Of a stretch of 64,000 nucleotides of DNA, positions 29,596-42,010 are shown in pieces (positions within the stretch are counted from its first letter, which is position 1; each line of letters begins with the position of its first letter). The position numbers and the translations under genes are program-made. The notes under the pieces were generated by a model. The model worked only from the letters and a program-made list of their open reading frames with translations, searched no databases and was not told the origin of the DNA. The stretch covers positions 40,161,419 through 40,225,418 of the forward strand of contig NC_092042.1 of assembly GCF_003086295.3 (NCBI RefSeq), written 5' to 3'. This stretch comes from Arachis hypogaea (Eukaryota > Streptophyta > Magnoliopsida > Fabales > Fabaceae).

Positions 29596-31378
29596 CTATG
29601 GGGGCTCTGTTTGGCTCTGTTTTGAGAGAAGCTCTTCATGCTTCCTCTCCATGGTGACAGAGGGATATCCTTGAGCCTTAAACACAAAGGATTCTTCATT
29701 CACTTGAGTGATCAATTCTCCTCTATCAACATCAATCACAGCCTTTGCTGTGGCTAGGAAGGGTCTGCCAAGGATGATGGATTCATCCATGCACTTCCCA
29801 GTCTCTAGGACTATGAAATCAGTAGGGATGTAATGGTCTTCAACTTTTACCAGAACATCCTCTATAAGTCCATAGGCTTGTTTTCTTGAATTGTCTGCCA
29901 TCTCTAGTGAGATTTTTGCAGCTTGCACCTCAGAGATCCCTAGCTTCTCCATTACAGAGAGAGGCATGAGGTTTATGCTTGACCCTAAGTCACACAAGGC
30001 CTTCTTGAAGGTCATGGTGCCTATGGTACAAGGTATTGAAAACTTCCCAGGGTCTTGTCTCTTTTGAGGTAATTTCTGCCTAGACAAGGCATCCAGTTCT
30101 TTGGTGAGAAAAGGGGGTTCATCCTCCCAAGTCTCATTTCCAAATAACTTGTCATTTAGCTTCATGATTGCTCCAAGGTATTTAGCAACTTGCTCTTCAG
30201 TGACATACTCATCCTCTTTAGAGGAGGAATACTCATCAGAGCTCATGAATGGCAGAAGTAAGTTCAATGGAATCTCTATGGTCTCATTCTGAGCCTCAGA
30301 TTCCCATGGTTCCTCATTGGGGAACTCATTGGCGGCCAGTGGACGTCCAGTGAGGTCTTCCTCAGTGGCGTTCACTGCCTCTTCTTCCTCCCAAAATTCG
30401 GCCATGTTGATGGCCTTGCATTCTCCTTTTGGATTTTCTTCTGTATTGCTTGGGAGAGTACTAGGAGGGAGTTCAGTAACTTTCTTGCTCAGCTGACCCA
30501 CTTGTGCCTCCAAGTTTCTAATGGAGGACCTTGTTTCAGTCATGAAACTTTGAGTGGTTTTGATTAGATCAGAGACCATGGTTGCTAAGTCAGAGTTATT
30601 CTGCTTAGAATTCTCTGTCTGTTGCTGAGAAGATGATGGAAAAGGCTTGCTATTGCTAAACCTGTTTCTTCCACCATTATTATTGTTGAAACCTTGTTGA
30701 GGTCTCTGTTGATCCTTCCATGAAAAATTTGGATGATTTCTCCATGAAGGATTATAGGTGTTTCCATAGGGTTCTCCTATGTAGTTCACCTCTTCCATTG
30801 AAGGGTTCTCAGGATCATAAGCTTCTTCTTCAGATGAAGCTTCCTTAGTACTGCTTGGTGCATTTTGCATTCCAGACAGACTTTGAGAAATCAAATTGAC
30901 TTGTTGAGTCAATATCTTGTTTTGAGCCAATATGGCATTCAGAGTGTCAATCTCAATAACTCCTTTCTTCTGATTAGTCCCATTGTTCACAGAATTTCTT
31001 TCAGAAGTGTACATGAATTGGTTATTTGCAACCATTTCAATCAGCTCTTGAGCTTCTGTAGGCGTCTTCTTCAGATGAAGAGATCCTCCAGCAGAGCTAT
31101 CCAAAGACATCTTGGACAGTTCAGAGAGACCATCATAGAAAATACCTATGATGCTCCATTCAGAAAGCATGTCAGAGGGACACTTTCTGATTAATTGTTT
31201 GTATCTTTCCCAAGCTTCATAGAGGAATTCTCCTTCCTTCTGTCTGAAGGTTTGGACTTCCACTCTAAGCTTACTCAATTTTTGAGATGGAAAGAACTTT
31301 GCCAAGAAGGCATTGACTAGCTTTTCCCAAGAGTCTAGGCTTTCTTTAGGTTGAGAGTCCAACCATGTTCTAGCTCTG
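29596..31378 (-). pseudogene. gag-pro: gag-protease of element C, 5' end lost
   Basis: Open from the gag core (ARTWLDSQPKESLD) at 31378 down to a TAG at 29596 where B and D have CAG, so the C-terminal NSKFGV repeats are not translated. It contains the gag helix region, a Q/N-rich spacer (RPQQGFNNNNGGRNRFSN) and the protease motifs DLGSSINLMPLS and ILGRPFLATAKAVID. The start of gag is removed by the F/E insertion and the N gap. The frame running on to 31470 enters LTR sequence and is chimeric. Confidence 0.75.
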
Positions 31379-31516
31379 TGGTGCACGAAATTGCAATCAC
31401 ACTTTTTGCAATCCCGCACAACTAACCAGCAAGTGCACTGGGTCGTCCAAGTAATACCTTGCGTGAGCAAGGGTCGATCCCACGGAGATTGTTGGCTTGA
31501 AGCAAGCTATGGTTAT
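31379..31516 (-). mobile_element. LTR fragment F, a different Athila-like subfamily
   Basis: Begins TGGTGCACGAAATTGCAATC at the gag of C (preceded by CTCTG, its likely TSD) and is cut at 31516 by element E. It shares the CGCACAACTAACCAGCAAGT / GGGTCGATCCCACGGAG block with the B/C/D LTRs, but differs elsewhere and has a covarying stem CCTTGC-GTGA-GCAAGG (31457-31472). The remainder should lie in or beyond the N gap. Confidence 0.65.
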
Positions 31517-31963
31517 TGTTCATACCCTGACCGGGCTCCTCCAAATCGGCAAATTCACAAGAGGTCCGACCTCGTCCTAAGGCTCACGCCTAAAGGTCGG
31601 ACCTCGGACAATAAAGCAAGGAAGGCCCATCAAAAGGAACGCAGCCCAAAACCTAAAGGCCGAAAAAGGCCTAGAAAAGGCGGTTCCACAAAGATAGAGA
31701 TAAAACTCCCAAAGATAAGATAAGATAAGAATATCTTATCCAGGGAAGATCACGGCCAACTACTATAAATACACTGGAGCACCCAGGTATGACATTCATC
31801 CACATTCTACACATATCTGCTTGACCCATGCTAACTTAAGCATCGGAGTGTCATTGCAGGTACAACCACCAACCACTCTGCATATCAAGCTCGGGTCCCT
31901 AAACCCCCACCTCGGGCCTCTCCAGACGACCGAGCTACACGTTTCAGGAAAACCCTCGGAACA
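31517..31963 (+). repeat. 5' LTR of element E (447 bp)
   Basis: TGTTCATACCCTG...CTCGGAACA with GATAA repeats and TATAAATA (around 31765). Small indels relative to A and H. Confidence 0.85.
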
Positions 31964-31999
31964 TTGGCGCCGTTGCCGGGGACCTGGAAGTCATCCCTC

Positions 32000-34900
32000 A
32001 TGGCGGACGACCCTCACAACAATGGCCGCGCTGCATCTGAACAAGAGGACGAAATTGACACCGGAGAACGACCGGACAGCCCTCTATCACCACGCACTCC
32101 AGGAGGAAACAAACAGAATCACCCAAAGACATCACTCCCAAACAAAGATCCACAAAATTCCGAAAAGAGAAGAGCTCGGAAATTCTAGAAGCAGTCCGGG
32201 CACAACAAAACCGACTGAAACAACTCGAAGAGGACATAAAGAAGCAGAAAGAAACTGAACAAGATCTGAGAAGGGAGACTCGAAAGCGCAGAGAATTAGA
32301 AGAAAAACTGCGGAAAATAGAGGCCAACCTGAAAGACCGGACAGAACGCGGCACCACCCCCGAAGGCAACCATGATCCCTTCACGCAAGAGATCATGAAG
32401 GAGAAGGTACCGCGAAACTTCAAACCACCCGATATGGATCTCTACGACGGCACCACCGATCCAAGTCACCACCTCAGCAACTTCAGAAGCAGAATGTACC
32501 TAGTCGACGCCTCCGACGCGATTCGGTGCAAAGCCTTTCCCACCACTCTCACCAAGTCAGCCATGAAGTGGTTCGACAACCTGCCACCAAGATCAATCGC
32601 CAGCTTCGAAGACCTAACCAAAAAATTCCTAACAAGGTTCTCTATTCAAAAGGACAAGACAAAACATGCCCCCAGTCTACTCGGGATCAAACAAGGTAAC
32701 CAATAAATTCTCCGAGGATACATGGAGCGATTCAACAAAGCCTGCCTGGACATACAACACTTGCCCACTGAAGCAGCCATCATGGGACTAGCAAACGGCC
32801 TAAAAGAGGGACCGTTTAGCCAATCCCTATCCAAACGATACCCGACCTCCCTATACGAGGTGCAGGAGCGGGCAGAAAAATATATCAACATGGAGGAAAC
32901 CTCCCAGCTAAGAGACTCTTCTAGGAAGGAATCAACCTACCCACTCCGAGATCGAGATCGGGAACAGAGGAAGAAAGAAGAACCCAACTCGGACAAGCCA
33001 CGGAAGTACCACAACTACACCGCCCTCCGAGTCTCCCTGGTAGACATCTACAGAGAAGTATGCCACACCGAAAAGATCCCACCGCCCCGACCGCTAAAAC
33101 ACAAGAGGGCGGGGAGAGATCGGTCCGAATACTGTGAATATCACAAGCTCTACGGTCATTCTACTAACGACTGCTACGACCTAAAAAATGTTATAGAAAA
33201 GCTAGCCAGAGAAGGAAAACTCGACAGGTACATAGCAGAGAAAGGAGAAGAGACCAGGAAGAGAAGGCGGGGAGATAACGAAGATCGGGCCGAACAAACC
33301 CCGCGAACCCCTGAAAACACGTTCACATGATAAATGGAGGTTTTGCAGGCGGAGGAACATCCAGATCCTCGCGAAAAAGACACCTCAAAGAAGTCTATCA
33401 CGTCCGAGAAGACAGTCCCCTGCCCGAATCACCTACCATCTCATTTACCCGAGAAGATGCTCAAGGGATAATACCGGGCACGACGATCTAATGGTAATCA
33501 CCATTATCCTAGCAAACGCCAACTTACATCGAACCCTGATTGACCAGGGAAGCTCAGCAGATATCCTGTTCAAAACGGCCTTCGACAAGCTCGGACTTGA
33601 GGAAAAAGAACTAAAACGCCTATCCCACCGACCTATTTGGGCTAGGGGATACCCCGATCCATCCCTTAGGATACATCTCGCTACACACTACCTTTGGAAG
33701 AGGCGAGCAATCTAAAACATTAAGCATCGACTACATTATAGTCGACGTCACTTCAGCATACAATGCCCTCATTGGGCGACCAACCCTAAACAGACTGGCA
33801 GCTATAGTCTCGACCCCACACCTCTGTATGAAGTTCCCTACCGCAAAAGGAATCGCTACCCTAAAAGGCGACCAAAAACTAGCGCGGCGATGCTACAACG
33901 AAAGCCTGAGCCTAAAAGGGAAAGAGGTCAACACAATAGAACTCGGACGAGTTCAATCCCGAGAAGATCTTCGGCCACAACCAGAGGGAGAAACCGAAAA
34001 ATCCAGATCGGGAACACACCCGAAAAAATAACAAACATAGGAGCAAACCTCGAAACGGGCCTAAAAGAGGAACTCATAACCCTCTTAAGAGAGAATTCCG
34101 ACCTCTTCGCCTGGAAAGCCTCCGACATGCCAGGCATAAGTCCCGACCTGATGTGCCATAAGCTATCAGTTTACCCGGGATCCGACCTATCCAACAAAGA
34201 TGCCGGAAGCTCGGACCTGAGCGCATGCAAGCAATAGAAGAACAAGTACAAGCACTGCTAGATGCAGGGTTCATTCGGGAAGTAAAATACCCCCTATGGC
34301 TCGCAAACGTGGTCCTGGTAAAAAAGCCCAATGGAAAATGGAGGATGTGCGTCGATTACACGGATCTCAACAAAGCCTGCCCCAAAGACCCATACCACTA
34401 CCAAACATCGACGCCTTAGTAGACGCAGCCTCAGGCTATAGATATCTCTCCTTCATGGACGCATACTCGGGATACAATCAAATCCCGATGTACGACCCGA
34501 CCAAGAAAAGACCTCGTTCATAACCCAAGGGCAAACTACTGCTACGTAGTAATGCCCTTCGGGCTGAAGAACGCAGGGGCAACCTACCAGAGGCTAATGA
34601 ACAAAGTGTTCTCAGAACACATCGGACTACAGCTGGAGGTGTACGTCACGACATGCTGGTAAAGACACAAGAAGACAGAAACTTGCTGACCGACCTCACC
34701 AGTGTCTTCAGCACCCTCAGAAAACACAACATGAGACTTAACCCGACAAATGCACCTTCGCCGCAGAAGCCGGAAAGTTCTTAGGCTTCATGCTAACCCA
34801 AAGGGGCATGAAGCGAACCCGGACAAATGCCAAGCATACTCAATATGAAGAGCCCGACGTGTGTCAAAGAAGTACAACAACTGAATGGAAGGCTAGCCGC

Positions 34901-36028
34901 CCTATCAAGATTCTTGGCAGGATCGCAATAAAATCACTACCTCTCTACTCACTCCTAAAGAAAGGAAACCCTTCTCATGGACCCCGGAGTGCGAAAAAGC
35001 CTTCAAGAATTCAAGGAATTCCTCGGGCACCACCAATCCTAACCCGACCTTTAAAGGAGAAGAACTCGTACTATACCTCTCGGTTGGAATCGAGCAGTCG
35101 CTTCAGCGTTAATACGAGAAAATGACCAAGGACAACACCCCATATACTTTGTAAGCAAGGCACTACAAGGGGCCGAATTAAACTATCAGAAGATAGAAAA
35201 ATTCGCCTACGCCCTAGTGTTCACAGCTCGGAGGCTCCGTCCCTACTTTCAAGCCCACACCATCAAAGTCCGGACAAACCAACCCATGAGACACATCCTC
35301 CAAAAAACAGACCTGGCAGGACGAATACTACAATGGGCGGTGGAACTGTCCGAGTTCGACCTCCACTATGAACCCGGACTGCCATAAAATCCAGTATCTA
35401 GCCGACTTTATCGCAGAATACACGGAGACCCCTGGAACCCCACTCTCATGGAACCTGTATGTCGACGGGTCCTCAAACAAAACAGGAAGCGGAGCCGGGG
35501 TTATACTTGAAAGTGACCAAGGAACGCGGATGAACTATCCCTAAAATTCGAGTTCCAGGCTTCGAACAACCAAGCCGAATACGAGGCCCTACTAGCAGGT
35601 CTAAAGCTAGCCGAAGAGGTCGGAGCCTAGAGAATCACAATCTTCAGTGACTCCCAGGTCGTCACATCACAAGTAAATGGAAGCTACCAGGCCAAAGACC
35701 CACTATGAAAAAATACCTGGACCAAACACAGGCACAATTACGCCACTTTTCAGAATAAAATCCAGCACATACCTCGGGAACAAAACCCCGGGCAGACGCC
35801 CTCTCAAAGCTCGCCAGCACCAAGCCCGGAGGCAACAACAGAAGTCTCCTCCAAGAAACCTTACAATCTCCCTCCGTGTTAAGAGGGAGAAACGCTAAAT
35901 ATATCCAACCAACAGCAAGGATGGATGACCCCCATACTCAACTACCTGAGTCGGGAACTCTCCCCGCCGAAAGAAAGAAGCTAAAAGGCTTGCAAAGGAC
36001 GCCCAGAATTATACACTAATCCACGACG
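32000..36028 (+). pseudogene. gag-pol: gag-pol of element E, many frame breaks
   Basis: Same gene order as A as far as it goes: coiled coil, gag, CX2HX4HX4C knuckle, protease LIDQGSSADILF, RT, RNase H, archaeal-type RNase H (YVDGSSN). Breaks include a one-base loss near 32165, a TAA near 32703 (CAAGAA to CAATAA), and single-base losses near 33317, 33474 and 34010. They become very dense after about 34180, including in the YVDD region (TACGTCACGAC). Most late breaks are one-base losses that increase toward the N gap, so part of this damage may be sequencing error. Confidence 0.75.
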
Positions 36029-37028
36029 NNNNNNNNNNNNNNNNNNNNNNNNNNNNNNNNNNNNNNNNNNNNNNNNNNNNNNNNNNNNNNNNNNNNNNNN
36101 NNNNNNNNNNNNNNNNNNNNNNNNNNNNNNNNNNNNNNNNNNNNNNNNNNNNNNNNNNNNNNNNNNNNNNNNNNNNNNNNNNNNNNNNNNNNNNNNNNNN
36201 NNNNNNNNNNNNNNNNNNNNNNNNNNNNNNNNNNNNNNNNNNNNNNNNNNNNNNNNNNNNNNNNNNNNNNNNNNNNNNNNNNNNNNNNNNNNNNNNNNNN
36301 NNNNNNNNNNNNNNNNNNNNNNNNNNNNNNNNNNNNNNNNNNNNNNNNNNNNNNNNNNNNNNNNNNNNNNNNNNNNNNNNNNNNNNNNNNNNNNNNNNNN
36401 NNNNNNNNNNNNNNNNNNNNNNNNNNNNNNNNNNNNNNNNNNNNNNNNNNNNNNNNNNNNNNNNNNNNNNNNNNNNNNNNNNNNNNNNNNNNNNNNNNNN
36501 NNNNNNNNNNNNNNNNNNNNNNNNNNNNNNNNNNNNNNNNNNNNNNNNNNNNNNNNNNNNNNNNNNNNNNNNNNNNNNNNNNNNNNNNNNNNNNNNNNNN
36601 NNNNNNNNNNNNNNNNNNNNNNNNNNNNNNNNNNNNNNNNNNNNNNNNNNNNNNNNNNNNNNNNNNNNNNNNNNNNNNNNNNNNNNNNNNNNNNNNNNNN
36701 NNNNNNNNNNNNNNNNNNNNNNNNNNNNNNNNNNNNNNNNNNNNNNNNNNNNNNNNNNNNNNNNNNNNNNNNNNNNNNNNNNNNNNNNNNNNNNNNNNNN
36801 NNNNNNNNNNNNNNNNNNNNNNNNNNNNNNNNNNNNNNNNNNNNNNNNNNNNNNNNNNNNNNNNNNNNNNNNNNNNNNNNNNNNNNNNNNNNNNNNNNNN
36901 NNNNNNNNNNNNNNNNNNNNNNNNNNNNNNNNNNNNNNNNNNNNNNNNNNNNNNNNNNNNNNNNNNNNNNNNNNNNNNNNNNNNNNNNNNNNNNNNNNNN
37001 NNNNNNNNNNNNNNNNNNNNNNNNNNNN
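36029..37028. other. Assembly gap, exactly 1000 N
   Basis: A round-number placeholder, so the real distance is unknown. Missing content must include the 3' half of E, the rest of F, and the start of gag plus most of the leader of C. Confidence 0.95.
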
Positions 37029-37451
37029 AGGTCCTAAGACTCTGGTCCACACGGACATTAGGACCATGCTCTCACCAGCCCCAGCCCAAAGCTTTCAAAC
37101 GGAAAAGGCTTCTGGTCCAAACACCACTAGACCCATCTGCGCCCATAAGGGCCCCAGGCCAAGCCCCTCTTGGCAGATCACTGCTCCAAAAGCAAAGATT
37201 GATAGAAATCAACAAGCTCTTGTGATTGATAAGTTGAAACCTCGGTCCCAATGAAATTAGACATGGCTTTTCAGCCAGCCAGACTTCAACAAATCATCAT
37301 GAAACTCTAGAATTCATCTTCAAGAATTCTGAAAAAAAAATACCTAATCTAAGCAACAAGATGAACCGTCAGTTGTCCAAACTCAACAATCCCCGGCAAC
37401 GGCGCCAAAAACTTGGTGCTGTTCCGGATCAGAAATTGGCACTGATGTTAC
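37029..37451 (-). mobile_element. Leader fragment of element C with second PBS copy
   Basis: Matches the PBS-proximal leader of B and D, with many single-base insertions near the gap. A perfect PBS copy (minus TGGCGCCGTTGCCGGGG) is at 37407-37391, directly preceded by an LTR-end-like CACCAAGTTT. It ends with TSD GTTAC (37447-37451) of element D. Confidence 0.7.
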
Positions 37452-39108
37452 TGGTGCGCGAAATTGTGAACAATACTTTTCACAACTCTCATAATCCCCG
37501 GTCATGAACCCCAAAAACTTGGTGTTCAATACCATGGCATTACACAACTTCGCACAACTAACCAGCAAGTGCACTGGGTCGTCCAAGTAATAAACCTTAC
37601 GCGAGTAAGGGTCGATCCCACGGAGATTGTTAGTATGAAGCAAGCTATGGTCATCTTGTAAATCTTAGTCAGGCAGACTCAAATAGATATGGTGATGAAC
37701 GCATAAACATAAAGATAAAGATAGAGATACTTATGTAATTCATTGGTAGGAACTTCAGATAAGCGCATGAAGATGCCTTCCCTTCCGTCTCTCTGCTTTC
37801 CTACTGTCTTCATCCAATCCTTCTTATTCCTTTCCATGGCAAGCTTGTGTAGGTTTCACCATTGTCAATGCTACCTCCCATCCTCTCAGTGAAACGATTG
37901 CATATGCTCTGTCACAGCATAGCGGAATCAGCTGTCCGTTCTCGGTCAGCCGGAATAGAATCCATCGATTCTTTTGCGTCTGTCACTAACGCCCCGCCCG
38001 CTAGGAGTTTGAAGCACGTCACAGTCATTCAATCATTGAATCCTACTCAGAATACCACAGACAAGGTTAGACCTTCCGGATTCTCTTGAATGCCGCCATC
38101 AGTTCTTGCCTATACCACGAAGATTCCGATTAAAGATTCCAAGAGATATTCACCCAATCGAAAGTAGAACGGAGGTGGTTGTCAGTCACACGTTCATAGG
38201 TGAGAATGATGATGAGCGTCACAGATCATCACATTCATCAAATTGAAGAACAAGTGATATCTTAGAACAAGAACAAGCGGAATTGAATGGAAGAACAATA
38301 GTAATTGCATTAATACTCGAGGTACAGCAGAGCTCCACACCTTAATCTATGGTGTGTAGAAACTCCACCGTTGAAAATACATAAGCATAAGGTCTAGGCA
38401 TGGCCGAATGGCCAGCCTCCCAATGATCTAAGAACTAGATGTCCAAAGATGATCTAAAGATTAAAAGAAATCCAAAGATTATAATACAATAGTAAAAGGT
38501 CCTACTTATAGAAAACTAGTAGCCTAAGGTTTACAGAGATGAGTAAATGACATAAAAATACACTTCCGGGCCCACTTGGTGTGTGCTTGGGCTGATCAAT
38601 GAAGCATTTTCGTGCAGAGACTCTTCTTGGAGTTAAACGCCAGCTTTTATGCCAGTTTGGGCGTTTAACTCCCATTTGGGTGCCAGTTCCAGCGTTTAAC
38701 GCTGGGATTTCTGAGGGTGACTTTAAACGCCGGTTTGGGCCATCAAAATCTTGGGCAAAGTATGAACTATCATATATTGCTGGAAAGCCCAGGATGTCTA
38801 CTTTCCAACGCCGTTGAGAGCGCGCCAATTGGGCTTCTGTAGCTCCAGAAAATCCACTTCGAGTGCAGGGAGGTCAGAATCCAACAGCATCTGCAGTCCT
38901 TTTTAGTCTCTGAATCAGATTTTTGCTCAGGTCCCTCAATTTCAGCCAGAAAATACCTGAAATCACAGAAAAACACACAAACTCATAGTAAAGTCCAGAA
39001 AAGTGAATTTTAACTAAAAACTAATAAAAATATACTAAAAACTAACTATATCATACTAAAAACATACTAAAAACAATGCCAAAAAGCATACAAATTATCC
39101 GCTCATCA
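37452..39108 (-). repeat. 3' LTR of element D (1657 bp)
   Basis: TGGTGCGCG...CCGCTCATCA. Between about 37850 and 37950 there are several single-base losses (GTAGGTTTCACC, AATGCTACC, GGAATCAGC) absent from the 5' LTR, consistent with poor base calling near the gap. U3 cores lie around 38630-38710. Confidence 0.85.
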
Positions 39109-40022
39109 CAACACCAAACTTAAATTGTTGCTTGTCCCCAAGCAACTGAAAATCAAAATAGGATAAAAAGAAGAGAATATGCAATGAATTCCAAAAACAT
39201 CTATGAAGATCAGTATTAATTAGATGAGCGGGGCTTTTAGCTTCTTGCCTCTGAACAGTTTTGGCATCTCACTCTATCCTTTGAAATTCAGAATGGTTGG
39301 CTTCTTTAGGAACTTAGAATCCAGATAGTGTTAATGATTCTCCTAGTAAAGTATGATGATTCTTGAACATAGCTACTTATTGAGTCTTGGCTGTGGCCCA
39401 AAGCACTCTGTCTTTCCAGTATTACCACCGGATACATACATGCCACAGACACATAATTGGGTGAACCTTTTCAGATTGTGACTCAGCTTTGCTAAAGTCC
39501 CCAATTAGAGGTGTCCAGGGTTCTTAAGCACACTCTTATTTGCCTTGGATCACAACTTCTTATTTCTCTCTCTTTTTTTTTCGTTTTTCTTTTTCTCTTT
39601 TTTTTTCGATTTTTTTTTTTGAATAGAAATGCTTTTTCTTGCTTCAAGAATCATTTTAATGATTTTTTAGATCCTCAGTAACATGTCTCCTTTTTCATCA
39701 TTCTTTCAAGAGCCAACATTCATGAACCACAAATTCAAGATACATATGCACTGTTTAAGCATACATTCAGAGAACAACAGTATTGCCACCACATCAAAAT
39801 AATTAAACTGTTATAAAATTCAAAATTCATGCAATTCTTTCTTTTTTCAATTAAGCACGTTTTTATTTAAGAAAGGTGATGGATTCATAGGACATTCATA
39901 ACTTTTAGGCATAGACACTAAGACACTAATGATCACAAGACACAAACATAGATAAACATAAGCACTAAAATTTCGAAAAACAGAAGAAATAAAGAATAAG
40001 GAAATTAAGGAACGGGTCCACC
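39109..40022 (-). other. 3' untranslated region of element D
   Basis: PPT-like motif with hairpin (arms 39127-39134/39139-39146) and T-rich tracts around 39560-39620. No genes. Confidence 0.65.
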
Positions 40023-41143
40023 TTAGTGATGGCGGCTCTTTCTTCTTCTTGAAGATCCTATGGAGTGCTTGAGCTCCTCAATGTCTCTTCCTTGTCTTTG
40101 TTGTTCCTCCCTCATGATTCTTTGGTCTTCTCTAATTTCATGAAGGATGATGGAGTGTTCTTGGTGCTCCACCCTTAGTTGTCCCATTTGGAACTCAACT
40201 CTCCTAGGGAGGTGTTTAGTTGCTCCCAATAGTTTTGTGGAGGAAAGTGCATCCCTTGAGGAATTTCAGGGATCTCATGGTGAGTGGGATCTCTTGTGTG
40301 CTCCATCCTTTTCTTAGTGATGGGCTTGTCCTCATCAATGGGATATCTCCCTCTATGTCAACTCCAACTGAATAACAGAGGTGACAAATGAGATGAGGAA
40401 AGGCTAACCTTGCCAAGGTAGAGGACTTGTCCGCCACCTTATAAAGTTCTTGGCTATAACCTCATGAACCTCTATTTCTTCTCCAATCATGATGCTATGG
40501 ATCATGATAGCCCGGTCTATGGTAACTTCGGACCGGTTGCTAGTGGGAATGATTGAGCGTTGTATGAACTCTAACCATCCTCTAGCCACGGGCTTGAGGT
40601 CATGCCTTCTCAATTGAACCGGCTTTCCTCTTGAATCTCTCTTCCATTGGGCGCCCTCTTCACATATGACTGTGAGGACTTGGTCCAACCTTTGATCAAA
40701 GTTGACCCTTCTAGTGTAAGGATGTTCATCTCCTTGCATCATAGGCAAGTTGAACGCCAACCTCACACTCTCCGGACTAAAATCCAAGTATTTCCCCCGA
40801 ACCATAGTAAGATAATTCTTTGGATTCGGGTTCACACTTTGGTCATGGTTCTTGGTGATCCATGCATTAGCATAGAACTCTTGAACCATCAAGATTCCGA
40901 CTTGTTGAATGGGTTGGTAAGAACTTCCCAACCTCTTCTTCGGATCTCATGTCGGATCTCCGGATATTCACCCTTTTTGAGTGAAAAAGGGACCTCGGGG
41001 ATCACCTTCTTCAAGGCCACAACTTCATAGAAATGGTCTTGATGCACCCTTGAGATGAATCTCTCCGTCTCCCATGACTCGGAGGTGGAAGCTTTTGCCT
41101 TCCCTTTCCTCTTTCTAGAGGTTTCTCCGGCCTTAGATGCCAT
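40023..41143 (-). pseudogene. ORF2 of element D, several one-base deletions
   Basis: Full-length relative of C ORF2, from ATG 41143 to the SSRRRKSRHH end at 40023. The frame is broken near 40912 (GGGG to GGG), 40452 (GGG to GG), 40340 (GGGG to GGG) and 40188 (ATGTTGG to ATTTGG). All four are single-base losses in or next to homopolymers, so miscalls are possible. Motifs otherwise as in C. Function unknown. Confidence 0.7.
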
Positions 41144-42010
41144 AAATGGTTATGGAAAAACAAAAAGCAATGCTTTTACCACACCAAACTTAAAATGTTT
41201 GCTCGTCCCCGAGCAAAAGAAGAAAGAAAAGAGTAGAAGAAGAAGAAATGAGGGGAAAGGGAATGGCTTTAATTTTCGGCCAAGAAGGGGATAAGTGGTG
41301 TGTATGTTGTGTGAAAATGAAGGAGTGAAGGAGGGTTTATATAGGAGAGGGGAGGGGAGGGTTCGGTCATTTGAGGGTGGGTTTGGGTGGGAAAGTGGTT
41401 TGAATTTGAATGGTGAGGTAGGTGGGGTTTTATGAAGGATGGATGTGAGTGGTGAAGAGAAAGATGGGATTTGATAGGTGAGGGGTTTTTGGGAAGAGGT
41501 GTTGAGGTGATTGGTGAAGAAGAGAGAGAGTGGTAGGGTAGGTGGGGATCCTGTGGGGTCCACAGATCCTGAGGTGTCAAGGAAAAGTCATCCCTACACC
41601 AAATGGCATGCAAAATCACGTTTTGTGCCATTTCTGGCGTTAAACGCCGGGCTGGTGCCCATTTCTGGCGTTTAACGCCAGTTTCTTGCCCCTTTCTGGC
41701 GTTTAACGCCAGTCTGGTGCCCCTTTATGGCGTTAAACGCCCAGAATGGTGCCAGAATGGGCGTTAAACGCCCAACAGCTAACCTCACTGGCGTTTAAAC
41801 GCCAGTGGGTGCGTCCTCCAGGGTGTGCTATTTTTCTTCCTGTTTTTCATTCTGTTTTTGCTTTTTTCATTAATTTTGTGACTTCTTATGATCATCAACC
41901 TACAAAAAAGATAAAATAACAAAAGAAAATAGATAAAATATAACATTGGGTTGCCTCCCAACAAGCGCTTCTTTAATGTCATTAGCTTGACAGAGGACTC
42001 TCATGGAGCC
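41144..42010 (-). other. gag-pro/ORF2 junction region of element D
   Basis: Hairpin-PPT-like block (arms 41198-41205/41210-41217), G-rich plus-strand stretch, palindrome array, then the GGGTTGCCTCCC hairpin (about 41944-41991). No RT or integrase remnant was recognised. Confidence 0.65.
41636..41803. repeat. Six palindromic cores at 31-bp pitch, junction array of D
   Basis: Core starts 41636, 41667, 41698, 41729, 41760, 41790. All six cores are intact here, including the first, which is decayed in B. The last is GGCGTTTAAACGCC within a 22-bp perfect palindrome. Confidence 0.85.

Larger units (their letters stand above)
31517..36028 (+). mobile_element. Element E, Tat-like, 5' half only
   Basis: Same family as A and H. 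LTR 31517-31963, PBS 31965-31982, then gag-pol up to the N gap at 36029. The left flank is GTTAT in the LTR of F; the right end is not seen. It stops at a position equivalent to A 13807, 73 bp short of where element I begins. Confidence 0.8.

Noticed and set aside
29596..31470. A 624-codon gag-pro with a novel N-terminus in C
   Set aside because: The first roughly 30 codons are F LTR sequence read through the insertion junction at 31379; chimeric.
36009..37067. Long frames spanning the N blocks (also 60680-62087)
   Set aside because: Created by translating N; no sequence evidence.
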